NCBI GenBank assembly: GCA_949126835.1
Contig: OX421496.1
Span: 15,766,844-15,830,843, forward strand
DNA from: Anisus vortex
Taxonomy: Eukaryota; Mollusca; Gastropoda; Planorbidae
Reading direction: 5' to 3'
Length of the DNA: 64,000 nt
Part shown: positions 31,677 to 40,989 of the stretch, in pieces
Position numbering within the stretch: the stretch's first letter is position 1
Layout: the number at the start of each line of letters is the position of its first letter
Position numbers and translations under genes: made by a program
The notes under the pieces: model-generated
Seen by the model: only the letters and a program-made list of their open reading frames with translations
What the model was told of the DNA's origin: nothing
The model's database searches: none

Positions 31677-32998
31677 TATCGTCTTTTAGACTCGTGATAT
31701 TATTCGTGATGGTGCTGAATTACTTTAAACTATTTACTAAATTACTTAGTTATAAAATAGCGGTTGTGTTAAAGCATTTTACTACAGGTTCAAGGTCAAG
31801 CAAGGTAAAGCAAGGTCAAGCTGTAGTTGATAAGTTGTTTTGTAACTACATGCTATTATTTATTATTCATGTTTTATGTTTATTTATGTACAAAAGGGCT
31901 TGGATTGGAGTGGCGAATATAATTTAATCTTCTTATATTCTATTGCTTCATTCTGTCTATCTTCTTCTTCTTTTATGCCTCTCAAGAAGATTATTTTATA
32001 TGTATTCTTTTAGGGTTTTGTTTTTGTATATAATTGGCTGGACTAATCATCCGCTTCCTACAGCTTAATGTGGGCCATCTATATCCGAATTTCAATATTT
32101 ATGTTAACTGTTTGAGTTTAGTTTGTACTTGTGTATTTATTTGTTTATTTACTTGTCAATGTTTACCTATTGTAATTCTTTGGTCTAAATTTTCCTCTAT
32201 CATTGTAAATTTTATACAGCCTTGTTTTTTATTTTATTTATGTGCATGAATGCTATTTATGTTTAATGTTTATATTTTATTTTGTTTCAAAGTGTTGGTT
32301 TTGTATTTTTCACAGGTTCATAACTTAGAATATTTTCATGTACTGACCTATACATGAAATATTTTGACAGTGTTAATTGACAACACACTGACATATACAT
32401 TTTCTTCTTTGAAAAAACTTGTAAAAATTTTTTTCACATCACATCACTTGTACATAATACATTGCTTGCATAAAATACTTATAATAATTTGCAAAGCAAA
32501 ACATCACTGAACTATAAAATTTAATGCTTGCAGAAAAACTTGTAATAAATTTTGCAAAGCATGAAAATAATGAAATAAAACTTGGACATTTAACATTGTT
32601 ATAAATTGTAATACATGTAAACAATGAACTAAATATCACTTGCAATTATAATACAATAATTTTGCAAAATTTTACACTTGAATGATTTAATGTTGTAATT
32701 CACACTTGAAAATTTTCAATTGAAGTTACAATTACAATTTCACTTGGATAATTTGGACTTGTAATAATAACAAGTATAAGGTGTTTCAAGCATTGAAACA
32801 TAACAATTTGATTACAATACAACAATATGAAAATCAATTGATTGAATGTAATAATTTCTCAATCAATAATGAACATATAATGAAATACTATATTAATAAT
32901 TTCATTAACAATTTCCATGAATTGAACTTGGAAAAATTATAATAATTTTGTTCATACAATAATTGAATAATAGTCCATATAATTTCTAAACTTCAAAA
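31677..32998 (+). other. Retrotransposon leader, AT-rich, noncoding
   Basis: About 1.3 kb without recognisable coding content. 32400-32990 is rich in the words ACTTG, AAAATTT and TTGTAATA, with poorly ordered short direct repeats. Confidence 0.5.
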
Positions 32999-33181
32999 AT
33001 GGCAACAAGCAGTGATTTCCACATGGAAACAAATGCTGAAATGTATAGTAGAGCAAAAATATTAGCTGATGAGTTTGGTTTAGAAAAAAAAGAAAGAGTT
33101 GATTTTATAGAACAAAAAGTTAAAGAATGGACTAAAGAACAGAAAGAATACTTGAATTTTAGCAGACAGAGAGAGAGATGA
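32999..33181 (+). CDS. Retrotransposon gag, N-terminal part
   Basis: Begins at ATG 32999 (M-A-T-S-S-D-F-H-M-E-T) and runs 60 codons of charged, probably coiled-coil sequence (L-E-K-K-E-R-V-D-F-I-E-Q-K) to TGA 33181. The stop lies in a GA run (CAGACAGAGAGAGAGATGAG). In the +1 frame the charged gag sequence continues without a break (R-D-E-R-A-A-K-R-A-H-E-I-E-I-K) into the long frame below. A 1- or 2-base slip in the GA run therefore most likely split gag here. It would give the start of the structural polyprotein. Confidence 0.75.
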   Translation: MATSSDFHMETNAEMYSRAKILADEFGLEKKERVDFIEQKVKEWTKEQKEYLNFSRQRER

Positions 33182-33227
33182 GCGTGCAGCAAAAAGGGCT
33201 CACGAAATAGAAATTAAAGACAAAGAA

Positions 33228-36200
33228 TTGGAAATTGAGAAAGAAAAATCAAAACAAAATAATATTCCATCTACCAGTACAACAAAAGAAAATAATGATC
33301 TTAAAAGAATAAAAATAAGTTATTTTGACGGGAAAAACATAGATGCATTTTTCAAAACTTTTGAGATGCAACTCAAAGCTGAGCAAATACAAAAGAAAGA
33401 CTGGCATAGATATCTATTCCAATCAGTGAAAGACAAAGCTCGTACTGCCATGTCATATATCAACATAGAAGATTGTGACTATGATGAGATAAAAAGACAA
33501 ATGTTAGCATATTTCATTAAAACTCCAAACTGGTATAGAGAGAGATTCAACAATGCAAAATTGGATCAGTCACATGAGCCAACTGCGTTTGTGAAAGACA
33601 TACAACATTACTTGATAACATGGTTAGAACTAATGAAAGTTGATCTTAAAGATCCGAATCAAATTATTGAAATGATAATTTACGACAAAATTCTTTCCAT
33701 GGCAAGTACTGAATTATTTACATACTTGAAGGAAAAAGAAATCAATAATATTGATAAATTGATATCAGCAATAACTTCTTTCAAAGACAGTCATCCAAAT
33801 AGTATCTTATCTAAAGAAAATCTGTCACAAAGCTTTAATTTTGTTCAAAATGATAGAAGAAGTCAATCAGTAAATACTAGGCGTGACACAAAAGTTAAAA
33901 ATCCAAATGTAAAATGTTTTTATTGTCAAAGATCAGGGCACATAGAATCTGAATGTCTGAAGAAGATCAGAGATAAACAAAATAATGCCAATGAAACCAG
34001 AGGTCGCAATAGAAGTTATTCACGTAACAAACAAAGACAGAGCAATAACTCAAATAATAATAAAGGAAGATTCACTTCTTTGAAACATAGCTCTAATAAC
34101 AATAATTTAATTGTGTATCCTGCATTCCTAGGTAAACACAAGACACATTGTCTTAGAGACACAGCATGCACAACTGTTTGTGTGGATGAAAACTTAATAC
34201 AAAGACTTGGGCATAGTAAAATTATAAGACATGATAACATTATACTAGGCAATGGTTACCAAATCAAATGGCTCATCATAGATGTTTATATAGACACACC
34301 ATGGTTCACTGGAATGGTTGAAGCAGCCATAGTAAAATCATGTATTGCTCCCATTATAATTGGCAATATACCAAATATCAAACCAGACAACAGTAAAACA
34401 ATTTTTCAAGAATGGTTGTCATCTAAAAATTTTGATGAAGATTTAAAACCTGGTATTCTAGGACACTACATAATAAGATCTGTTGACACTGTTCATGTCA
34501 ATTCAGCTTCATTAATGAATGAAAATGGAAAATCTAAAACTACATATAAAAGCACTTGTACAAATACTGATAATGACAACACAAATATTAAAGTTGTTCA
34601 AACTGATTCTACAAGTAAAACTGTTAACACTGCAAATACTAAATCTGTTAACACTGATTCTCATAGTGAAGTTTTCAAAACACAATGTTCACAAACTCCC
34701 AAAGCATCATGTGAAGAAAAGCAAACAAATACCATTAAGGAAAATTTTACATCATTGCATAATCTGAATGGAACTCTATATTTATTTCCTGCTTTTGTAA
34801 ATGGTATAGAAGTTATGTCATTGAGAGACACTGGTTGCAGTTGTTTGATAGTTCAAAAGAATCTTGTTCTTCCTAATCAATACATTGATGAATTTGAAAA
34901 CATCACACTTGGTGATGGTAGTTCTGTTAGTTCACAATGTGCTATTGTCAACATTGATACACCTTGGATTTCAGGTGATATTAAAGCTTGTGTTTTAGAA
35001 AATTGTACAGCTCCTTTGATTATAGGAAATCTTACTGACATAAAACCTGATAATTTTATGGAAGTATACCATGAATGGATTGAACAGAGAAAATTGAAAA
35101 ACATTAATAAGCCAAAGACAATAGATGAATATCACATGAATCCTATAGAGACATTATCTCATAAATTAAATCTGTTAAAAGTTAACAATGTGGATCAAAA
35201 TAAATGGACAAAGAATTTGCCTACAATAGAATTAGTTTCTAATTGTCAAACTACACCTGAAGTAAATCTAAAATTCCATAAATGGAATGGAACAGAAATG
35301 ATAGTATCATACATTGAAAATTTTGAAAACATCTGTAATTCACAAAACATTTCAAAAGAACTCATGTCAATTTTATTAGCACAACATCTTGATTCAAATA
35401 AGAAAGCATTTCAAATAGCAAATAACAATCTAGATGACTATGAAATACAAAAGACTGAGTTGATAAAGTGTTTTCCAAGAATGAATACTCCAAATATGAT
35501 AATAACTAGCAATGAAAATGAAAATGATGCAAAACAGAATATTCAAAGTGAAGTGCATGAAGAGAAACAAAAAGTGAAAAGTATTAATTTCTGTAACATT
35601 ACCAATGGAAATACTAATGAGTCAGATACATTGAATAAAATAAATCATGAAATTCTGTTAAAGGAACAAAACAATGATCCTTATATCATGAAATTGAAAA
35701 ATAATCTAAACAGCAAAACATCATATAATGCTGACAAATTTAAATTTCAAAATGATATTATGATTAGAATAGTGAAAACAAATGAGTGTTCCAAGCAACA
35801 AATAATTATTCCAAAATCACTGACAAATTTAGTCATATCTGCAGCACATGATAATCCATTGTCTGCACATCAAGGTTTCAAAAAGACTCTTTATAATATT
35901 TCTAAACATTTCTGGTGGAAATGTATGAAAATGGACATCAAGAAATACATTGACTCATGTCACAACTGTCAAGTTAAAAACAAGATACATAATGCACACA
36001 TAGCTCCATTACAAAAAGTTGATAACATTGTATCTCCTTTTCATAAGATAGCAATTGATATTATCGGTCCAATGACCACTACAAGAACCACTAAAAGTAG
36101 ATTTGCTTTAGTAGTCATAGATTTAGCAACTAGATGGATTGAAATTGTTCCGTTGCGTGAAATAACATCTGAACGTATTTGTAATGCGTTATTGTCAATT

Positions 36201-36620
36201 TTCACAAGGTTTGGTTTCCCAAACATTGTTTTGAGTGATAATGGTCCTCAATTTGTATCTACATTGACATCTGTATTTCATAAACTGTTACATATAACAC
36301 AAATCTTTTCAACTAGATACCATCCTCAGTCAAATGGATGTATTGAACGTGCAAATCAGACAATCAAATTGATGATTGAAAAAGTATGTCTAGAAAAACC
36401 AAAAGATTGGGATATTTATCTACCCATGATCTTATTTGCTTACAGAAATTCTATTCATTCTTCTACTGGTTATTCCCCATTTGAACTCATGTTTGGTCGC
36501 AAAGTAAAAAGTCCTTTAGAAAATTTCAAAAATAATATCTTGGATAATAATGAATTAGAATTTTCACCTGATGAATTTATTCAGTCAATTCAGGATCAAA
36601 AAATTACACCAATGAAATAA
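33228..36620 (+). CDS. Retrotransposon Gag-protease-integrase polyprotein
   Basis: A long open frame continuing the gag start (the frame is open from about 33162; the first codon given here, TTG, is only a nominal start). About residues 27-105: capsid-like, opening I-K-I-S-Y-F-D-G-K-N-I-D. About 230-243: zinc knuckle C-F-Y-C-Q-R-S-G-H-I-E-S-E-C. Residue 311: first retropepsin-like site L-R-D-T-A-C with downstream I-I-I-G-N-I. Residue 534: second, L-R-D-T-G-C with L-I-I-G-N-L. About 680-752: a second capsid-like stretch (L-K-F-H-K-W-N-G-T). About 873-911: integrase zinc motif H-x6-H...C-x2-C. D944, D1004, E1040: catalytic D,D-35-E. The frame ends K-I-T-P-M-K-stop; the rest of pol is in the -1 frame. 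In the cell the products would package RNA, cleave the polyprotein and insert cDNA. Confidence 0.9.
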   Translation: MEIEKEKSKQNNIPSTSTTKENNDLKRIKISYFDGKNIDAFFKTFEMQLKAEQIQKKDWHRYLFQSVKDKARTAMSYINIEDCDYDEIKRQMLAYFIKTPNWYRERFNNAKLDQSHEPTAFVKDIQHYLITWLELMKVDLKDPNQIIEMIIYDKILSMASTELFTYLKEKEINNIDKLISAITSFKDSHPNSILSKENLSQSFNFVQNDRRSQSVNTRRDTKVKNPNVKCFYCQRSGHIESECLKKIRDKQNNANETRGRNRSYSRNKQRQSNNSNNNKGRFTSLKHSSNNNNLIVYPAFLGKHKTHCLRDTACTTVCVDENLIQRLGHSKIIRHDNIILGNGYQIKWLIIDVYIDTPWFTGMVEAAIVKSCIAPIIIGNIPNIKPDNSKTIFQEWLSSKNFDEDLKPGILGHYIIRSVDTVHVNSASLMNENGKSKTTYKSTCTNTDNDNTNIKVVQTDSTSKTVNTANTKSVNTDSHSEVFKTQCSQTPKASCEEKQTNTIKENFTSLHNLNGTLYLFPAFVNGIEVMSLRDTGCSCLIVQKNLVLPNQYIDEFENITLGDGSSVSSQCAIVNIDTPWISGDIKACVLENCTAPLIIGNLTDIKPDNFMEVYHEWIEQRKLKNINKPKTIDEYHMNPIETLSHKLNLLKVNNVDQNKWTKNLPTIELVSNCQTTPEVNLKFHKWNGTEMIVSYIENFENICNSQNISKELMSILLAQHLDSNKKAFQIANNNLDDYEIQKTELIKCFPRMNTPNMIITSNENENDAKQNIQSEVHEEKQKVKSINFCNITNGNTNESDTLNKINHEILLKEQNNDPYIMKLKNNLNSKTSYNADKFKFQNDIMIRIVKTNECSKQQIIIPKSLTNLVISAAHDNPLSAHQGFKKTLYNISKHFWWKCMKMDIKKYIDSCHNCQVKNKIHNAHIAPLQKVDNIVSPFHKIAIDIIGPMTTTRTTKSRFALVVIDLATRWIEIVPLREITSERICNALLSIFTRFGFPNIVLSDNGPQFVSTLTSVFHKLLHITQIFSTRYHPQSNGCIERANQTIKLMIEKVCLEKPKDWDIYLPMILFAYRNSIHSSTGYSPFELMFGRKVKSPLENFKNNILDNNELEFSPDEFIQSIQDQKITPMK

Positions 36621-36658
36621 CTAAAGAAAATCTTGAGAACAGTAATGAAAACAGTAGA

Positions 36659-38440
36659 TTGTTATACAACAGAAACAGACACTTAAGATCATTAGAAGTT
36701 AATGATTTAGTTTTGATTCATTTATCAACAGGTATAGGTAACAACAAAGAATGGATTGGTCCTCATAAAATAATTCAAAAACTCAATGATGTTTCTTACA
36801 AAATTTTGGTAGATAATAGTGAAAGAAAATACCATATAAATAATCTCAGAAAATACAATGTCAGAGAAAATTCTCAAAATTTGAATACAGTACTAAACAA
36901 CATGTGTGAAGAAGGAAAAGAAATTCCCATAATTGATGAATTTGATCAAAACAATATAAGTGAATTAAGTCAATATATGAATACTATAAATATTTCTAAG
37001 GAGAAAAGATCAGAAATTAAACTTGAACACATTAAATGTGAAGACACTAAATCTAAAATAAAAGATATTTTAAATAAATATCAAGATGTTATCAGTGAAA
37101 CACCTGGAAAAACAAATGTCATAGAACATAAGATTGTTTTAAATGATACAACACCATTTAGATCTAAGACATATATTGTCCCACAGATGCTTAAATCAAA
37201 AGTTGATACTGAACTAAAAGTACTCTTAGACAATAAATTAATACAAAAATCAAATTCGCAATACTCATCACCCATGGTTCTCGTAAAGAAAAAGAATGGT
37301 TCTATTCGCATTTGTTGTGACTACCGTAAATTAAACAAAGTCACACAACTAGATCAGGAGGGTCTACCAAATGTAGATGACATTGTAAATACAATAGGTA
37401 ATAGTAAAATATACACAACTTTGGATTTATGCAGAGGAGTCTGGCAAATACCTATGTCAGAAGAAGCCAAACAATACACTGCATTTACCACACACCAAGG
37501 TTTATTTGAGTGGAATGTTATGCCATTCGGTCTTGTTAACAGTACTTCTACATTTACTAAAATGATGAGAAAAATCTTACCAAGTCATCCCAACATAGTT
37601 CACTATGTTGACGACATCTGCTTACATTCTGATGACTGGGAAGAGCACTGTTTATTGCTAGAATACATTCTAATAATACTATACAAACACAATTTAACTA
37701 TCTCACCAGATAAACTCAAAATTGGATTTCCAGAAATTAAATTTTTAGGGTACAAATTCACTAACAATGGTATCACCACTACAGATATGTTTCAAAGCAA
37801 AATATTAAATATCAAATTGCCTACCACAAAGAAACATGTTAGATCATTGTTAGGTCTTTTTAATTACTACAGTAAATTTATCCCTGACTATTCAAACATG
37901 GTAAAACCTCTTATTGAGCTTACCAAGAAATTTCAGCCCGAAAAAGTTCGCTGGTCTGATATTTGTCAAAAATCACTAGACACACTCAAATCTTTATTTG
38001 CAAAAGAACCTATACTGTCTACACTTAATGTTGAAGATGAGGTTATTGTAGCCACAGATGCTTCAAAGTTAGGTTTAGGTGCTTGTCTAATGAAAAAAGT
38101 AATTGATGAAAACACTATTTTGTACAAACCTGTGCAATATCTGAGTAGATGTCTAACAAACAGTGAAAAGAACTATAGTGTCATAGAGTTAGAGTGTTTG
38201 GCAATATTCTGGGCTTTAACTAAACTCCAAAGATATCTTCTAGGCAGAAAGTTTACTGTTTTAGTTGACCATAAACCATTGAAAAATTTCAATGTTAGCA
38301 ATGTCAACAATAATAGGATAAACAAATATGCTTTACATTTATCTGATTACCAATTTGAGATCAAAACAATTAAAGGTATTGATAATCACATCCCTGACAT
38401 CCTCTCACGTCTATCTGTTCACATTACTGACACAGACTAG
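36659..38440 (+). CDS. Retrotransposon GPY-like module, reverse transcriptase and RNase H
   Basis: A 593-codon frame, -1 relative to the upstream frame and open from before 36600, so it overlaps it; the TTG at 36659 is only nominal. It begins with the end of the integrase (D-L-V-L-I-H, W-I-G-P-H-K-I-I, H-I-N-N-L-R-K-Y: GPY/F-type). Then comes reverse transcriptase: L-I-Q-K-S-N-S-Q-Y-S-S-P, L-D-L-C-R-G-V-W-Q-I-P, F-G-L-V-N-S and the catalytic Y-V-D-D at residues 316-319. RNase H follows, with T-D-A-S (D467), E-L-E-C-L-A and V-D-H-K-P-L. It ends D-I-L-S-R-L then TAG. No integrase follows RNase H, confirming the inverted order. Family: Ty3/gypsy reverse transcriptase. Would copy the element's RNA into DNA if the frame is still reached. 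Confidence 0.9.
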   Translation: MLYNRNRHLRSLEVNDLVLIHLSTGIGNNKEWIGPHKIIQKLNDVSYKILVDNSERKYHINNLRKYNVRENSQNLNTVLNNMCEEGKEIPIIDEFDQNNISELSQYMNTINISKEKRSEIKLEHIKCEDTKSKIKDILNKYQDVISETPGKTNVIEHKIVLNDTTPFRSKTYIVPQMLKSKVDTELKVLLDNKLIQKSNSQYSSPMVLVKKKNGSIRICCDYRKLNKVTQLDQEGLPNVDDIVNTIGNSKIYTTLDLCRGVWQIPMSEEAKQYTAFTTHQGLFEWNVMPFGLVNSTSTFTKMMRKILPSHPNIVHYVDDICLHSDDWEEHCLLLEYILIILYKHNLTISPDKLKIGFPEIKFLGYKFTNNGITTTDMFQSKILNIKLPTTKKHVRSLLGLFNYYSKFIPDYSNMVKPLIELTKKFQPEKVRWSDICQKSLDTLKSLFAKEPILSTLNVEDEVIVATDASKLGLGACLMKKVIDENTILYKPVQYLSRCLTNSEKNYSVIELECLAIFWALTKLQRYLLGRKFTVLVDHKPLKNFNVSNVNNNRINKYALHLSDYQFEIKTIKGIDNHIPDILSRLSVHITDTD

Positions 38441-38568
38441 ATACTAACTGTACATACAATTTTCACTGTATATTTTATTATGTTTTTTGTATGATTATAC
38501 TTCAAATTATTCTTTATGTCATTGGATAATTATGTTCATAAAATCTATGAATATAGATTTTATTTTTT

Positions 38569-38579
38569 AAGGGGGAGGG
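38569..38579 (+). promoter_or_regulatory. Polypurine tract
   Basis: AAGGGGGAGGG lies 4 bp before the right LTR, the standard site for plus-strand priming in LTR elements. Confidence 0.85.
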
Positions 38580-38583
38580 TATA

Positions 38584-39101
38584 TGTTATGACTCAAATTA
38601 TATTAACTTATCAATTATTAATTATTATGGTCTAAGGGAAGTAACAAAGAAAGAATATTTTGTTTATTTAATAAGTAAACTCCCTTGTGTTTGACACACT
38701 GTGTTTTTCAGTAAGTCTCGTGAGAATAAAAAGGACACGGGAAAGAAGAGGTAGTCTGACTGTGTAGTAAATATAAGTCGTTTACAGTTATTCATCAGAG
38801 CAAGACATGAAATGTAATTCTCTCGCTCTTGAGTTGTTAGTAGATTGAACTACAATGTTTGATAATGAAGAATGAAGTATTTGTAACCTGTATGTGCTAG
38901 AAGTCTGAACTGTTTATTGAGTGAAGTAAGTAAATAAATATTATACTTGTTCGGCTGTAAACGTACACTTCGTCGACTTCATCATTTCATACTATATAGA
39001 ACTATTTTTGTTATACTCGTCTGTTAATGAAGAGACTGGTCATGCTACCATATGAACAGTAATATGTACAACTTAATGCCAACACAAACAACGAGTTAAC
39101 A
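38584..39101 (+). repeat. Right LTR (518 bp)
   Basis: Same limits as the left LTR (TGTTAT...TTAACA), followed by GTGAT. Confidence 0.95.
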
Positions 39102-39106
39102 GTGAT
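39102..39106. repeat. 5-bp target duplication GTGAT (right)
   Basis: Direct copy of 30448-30452. Confidence 0.9.
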
Positions 39107-40945
39107 CGTAGCCCAATATTAGTGTCGATGGGGAGACGACAAAACACAGACTAAATTCCTACATGAATTACCCCGCCCCCCACCCTTTAGAAAAATCAAT
39201 CAATTGAGTTTGTTTATAGCTATTTTACATCTTTTAAAAATATTTTCTTAGCCAAAGGAGTCCTCAAAAAGAGGGCAAGGGAAAATCTTTAAGATGAAAA
39301 TTTATGGTTTGGCACCAACCGTGATTGTCTTTTTTAGTATCGATTCAAATGAATTTTAAAAACGTCATACGGGGTAGGCGCCCCTTTAGTTTGCCGCCTC
39401 TGTATTTACACTTGTATTTGCTTATGTATTATTTGGAGTTAATGCACTGTATCCAATCAGTACCAAGAAATTATTCGGCACATAAAGAGCCATAGGTTTC
39501 TAACTAAGTAGGGCCTATGATTTACCGCGGCCCGCGGAAATTCATGCCACGCCGAGGAAATCAGCTTGTTGTTTTTCAAGGTAAAGTGCTAATTCCGCGG
39601 AATTCACCTAACTACCGCGGGAAATAGCCAAATCTGAAAAAATCTCAATAAGACTAGACTGAAATTACGGAATGACACAATAATGTTCTGGATAGAAAAA
39701 GAGTCTGTAACATATAATATATAAGAAAAAGAAGTGAAAACAACATTATAATCGAACTATCTTGTAAATAATTTATGCTGATATCGCTACTTTTTTTGTC
39801 GTGCATAATAATTGGAGGGCAGGGCTGTCTCGCTTAGCAGCTAAATTGCTAAAGTTTACACTGCGTTGCTGATCTCTTCTGATGATATGGAACGTTCATT
39901 CTCAATAACAAATTGGTGCTGGCACCAACACTGTGTGATATTCTCTCACAATAAAACCTACTAGACTAGTTTACAGTGCCGTTTTCTTCAATAATAAATA
40001 AGTCATATCTTTAGGAACATTATTCGATATGATATTTAAAAACAACATAAGGCCACTGTATGTTTCAGCATTGTGGATGTGTGGATTAAAACAATGTGCG
40101 AACGTGAACGCTTTGATATTCATATTTGATTAGTAATAATGATTGATTCACTTTTAAGAATAAGAAAAGGTATTTTTTTCTTGTTTTGGGTTAAGAATTA
40201 GTCTTGACTTGACTTATTTACTTGTATTCCTTGTGGAACAAAGTCCTCACCAACAAGACTCCAACTCACTCGGTTCTGGGCGGAAATTACAGAGAACGGT
40301 TGACACACTGACGTTAAGAATCATCTCCCTTTTTCGCTTTTACACATCTAGACGTCTATCCGAGTTCGCTACACCTGTGGGGCCCTGAATGATTGTCTAG
40401 TAGCCTACAGTGTGCCTCAAACTGCGTTCCGTGGTCGTATAGGGTACAGCGGAGCGTTTACATGGGGATCGTGATAGGATTGCTTTCTCGAGATAAATTT
40501 CCGGAAATAATTTAAAAAAAAAATATATAAGGCCTACGCATTTTTTAAATTCAAAATGAATAGCTCAGCTTAAAGAGTCTCATACAACTAGGCTAATAAT
40601 ATATAATAATAATGATAATGATAATAATGAGTAATTGCAACTAATTTATATCATACAATTTGAAAGGGTAAACCGTAAGCGAGCAATCCACACACAAAAA
40701 ATTCTATGGGAGAGCAGAAATCCTAAAAAAGTTTGAGAATCACTGGTCTTGTAAGACACCGACGAATATGGAGACAAAAAAAAGAGATGTTCAAACTAAG
40801 TGGGAGGGTAACATTGTAAAACTTTACTAAAACTTTAACTGCTTTACAAATCATATTATAGGTAATTGTTTATTTTGTCTATAAATATAAATTTCTTGAT
40901 ACAAAATTAAAATTATGTGTACAATTTGGCTATGGGAAGATTGGG
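39107..40945. other. Intergenic or intronic sequence with weak hAT remnants
   Basis: Near 39870-39915 a plus-strand frame reads S-S-D-D-M-E-R-S-F-S, resembling the S-S-A-D-V-E-R-S-F-S block of hAT transposase dimerisation domains. AAAGTTTGAGAATCACTGG at 40728-40746 resembles a hAT right end. No intact element could be delimited and no host exon recognised. Confidence 0.35.
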
Positions 40946-40989
40946 GAGGAGCATGCAAATAGCCCCCGTGTCCAATTATGACATAATGA

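Larger units (their letters stand above)
30453..39101 (+). mobile_element. Gmr1-like Ty3/gypsy-type LTR retrotransposon, 8649 bp, nearly complete
   Basis: Bounded by LTRs of 517 and 518 bp that begin TGTTAT and end TTAACA, with the 5-bp duplication GTGAT outside. Domain order on the plus strand is capsid-like gag, zinc knuckle, two protease-like domains, a second capsid-like segment, integrase (HHCC, D,D-35-E), GPY-like module, reverse transcriptase (YVDD), RNase H. Ty3/gypsy elements normally carry integrase after RNase H; integrase first with gypsy-type enzymes is the order described for Gmr1-like elements. Fewer than about ten differences between the LTRs by eye mean a recent insertion. 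Two frame interruptions (about 33165-33181 and about 36600) may disable it. It lies antisense in the intron upstream of the first visible WIF1-like exon. Confidence 0.95.

Noticed and set aside
31127..31927. Small plus-strand frames in the retrotransposon leader
   Set aside because: No similarity to env or accessory proteins; they run through the 14-bp repeat and AT-rich sequence.
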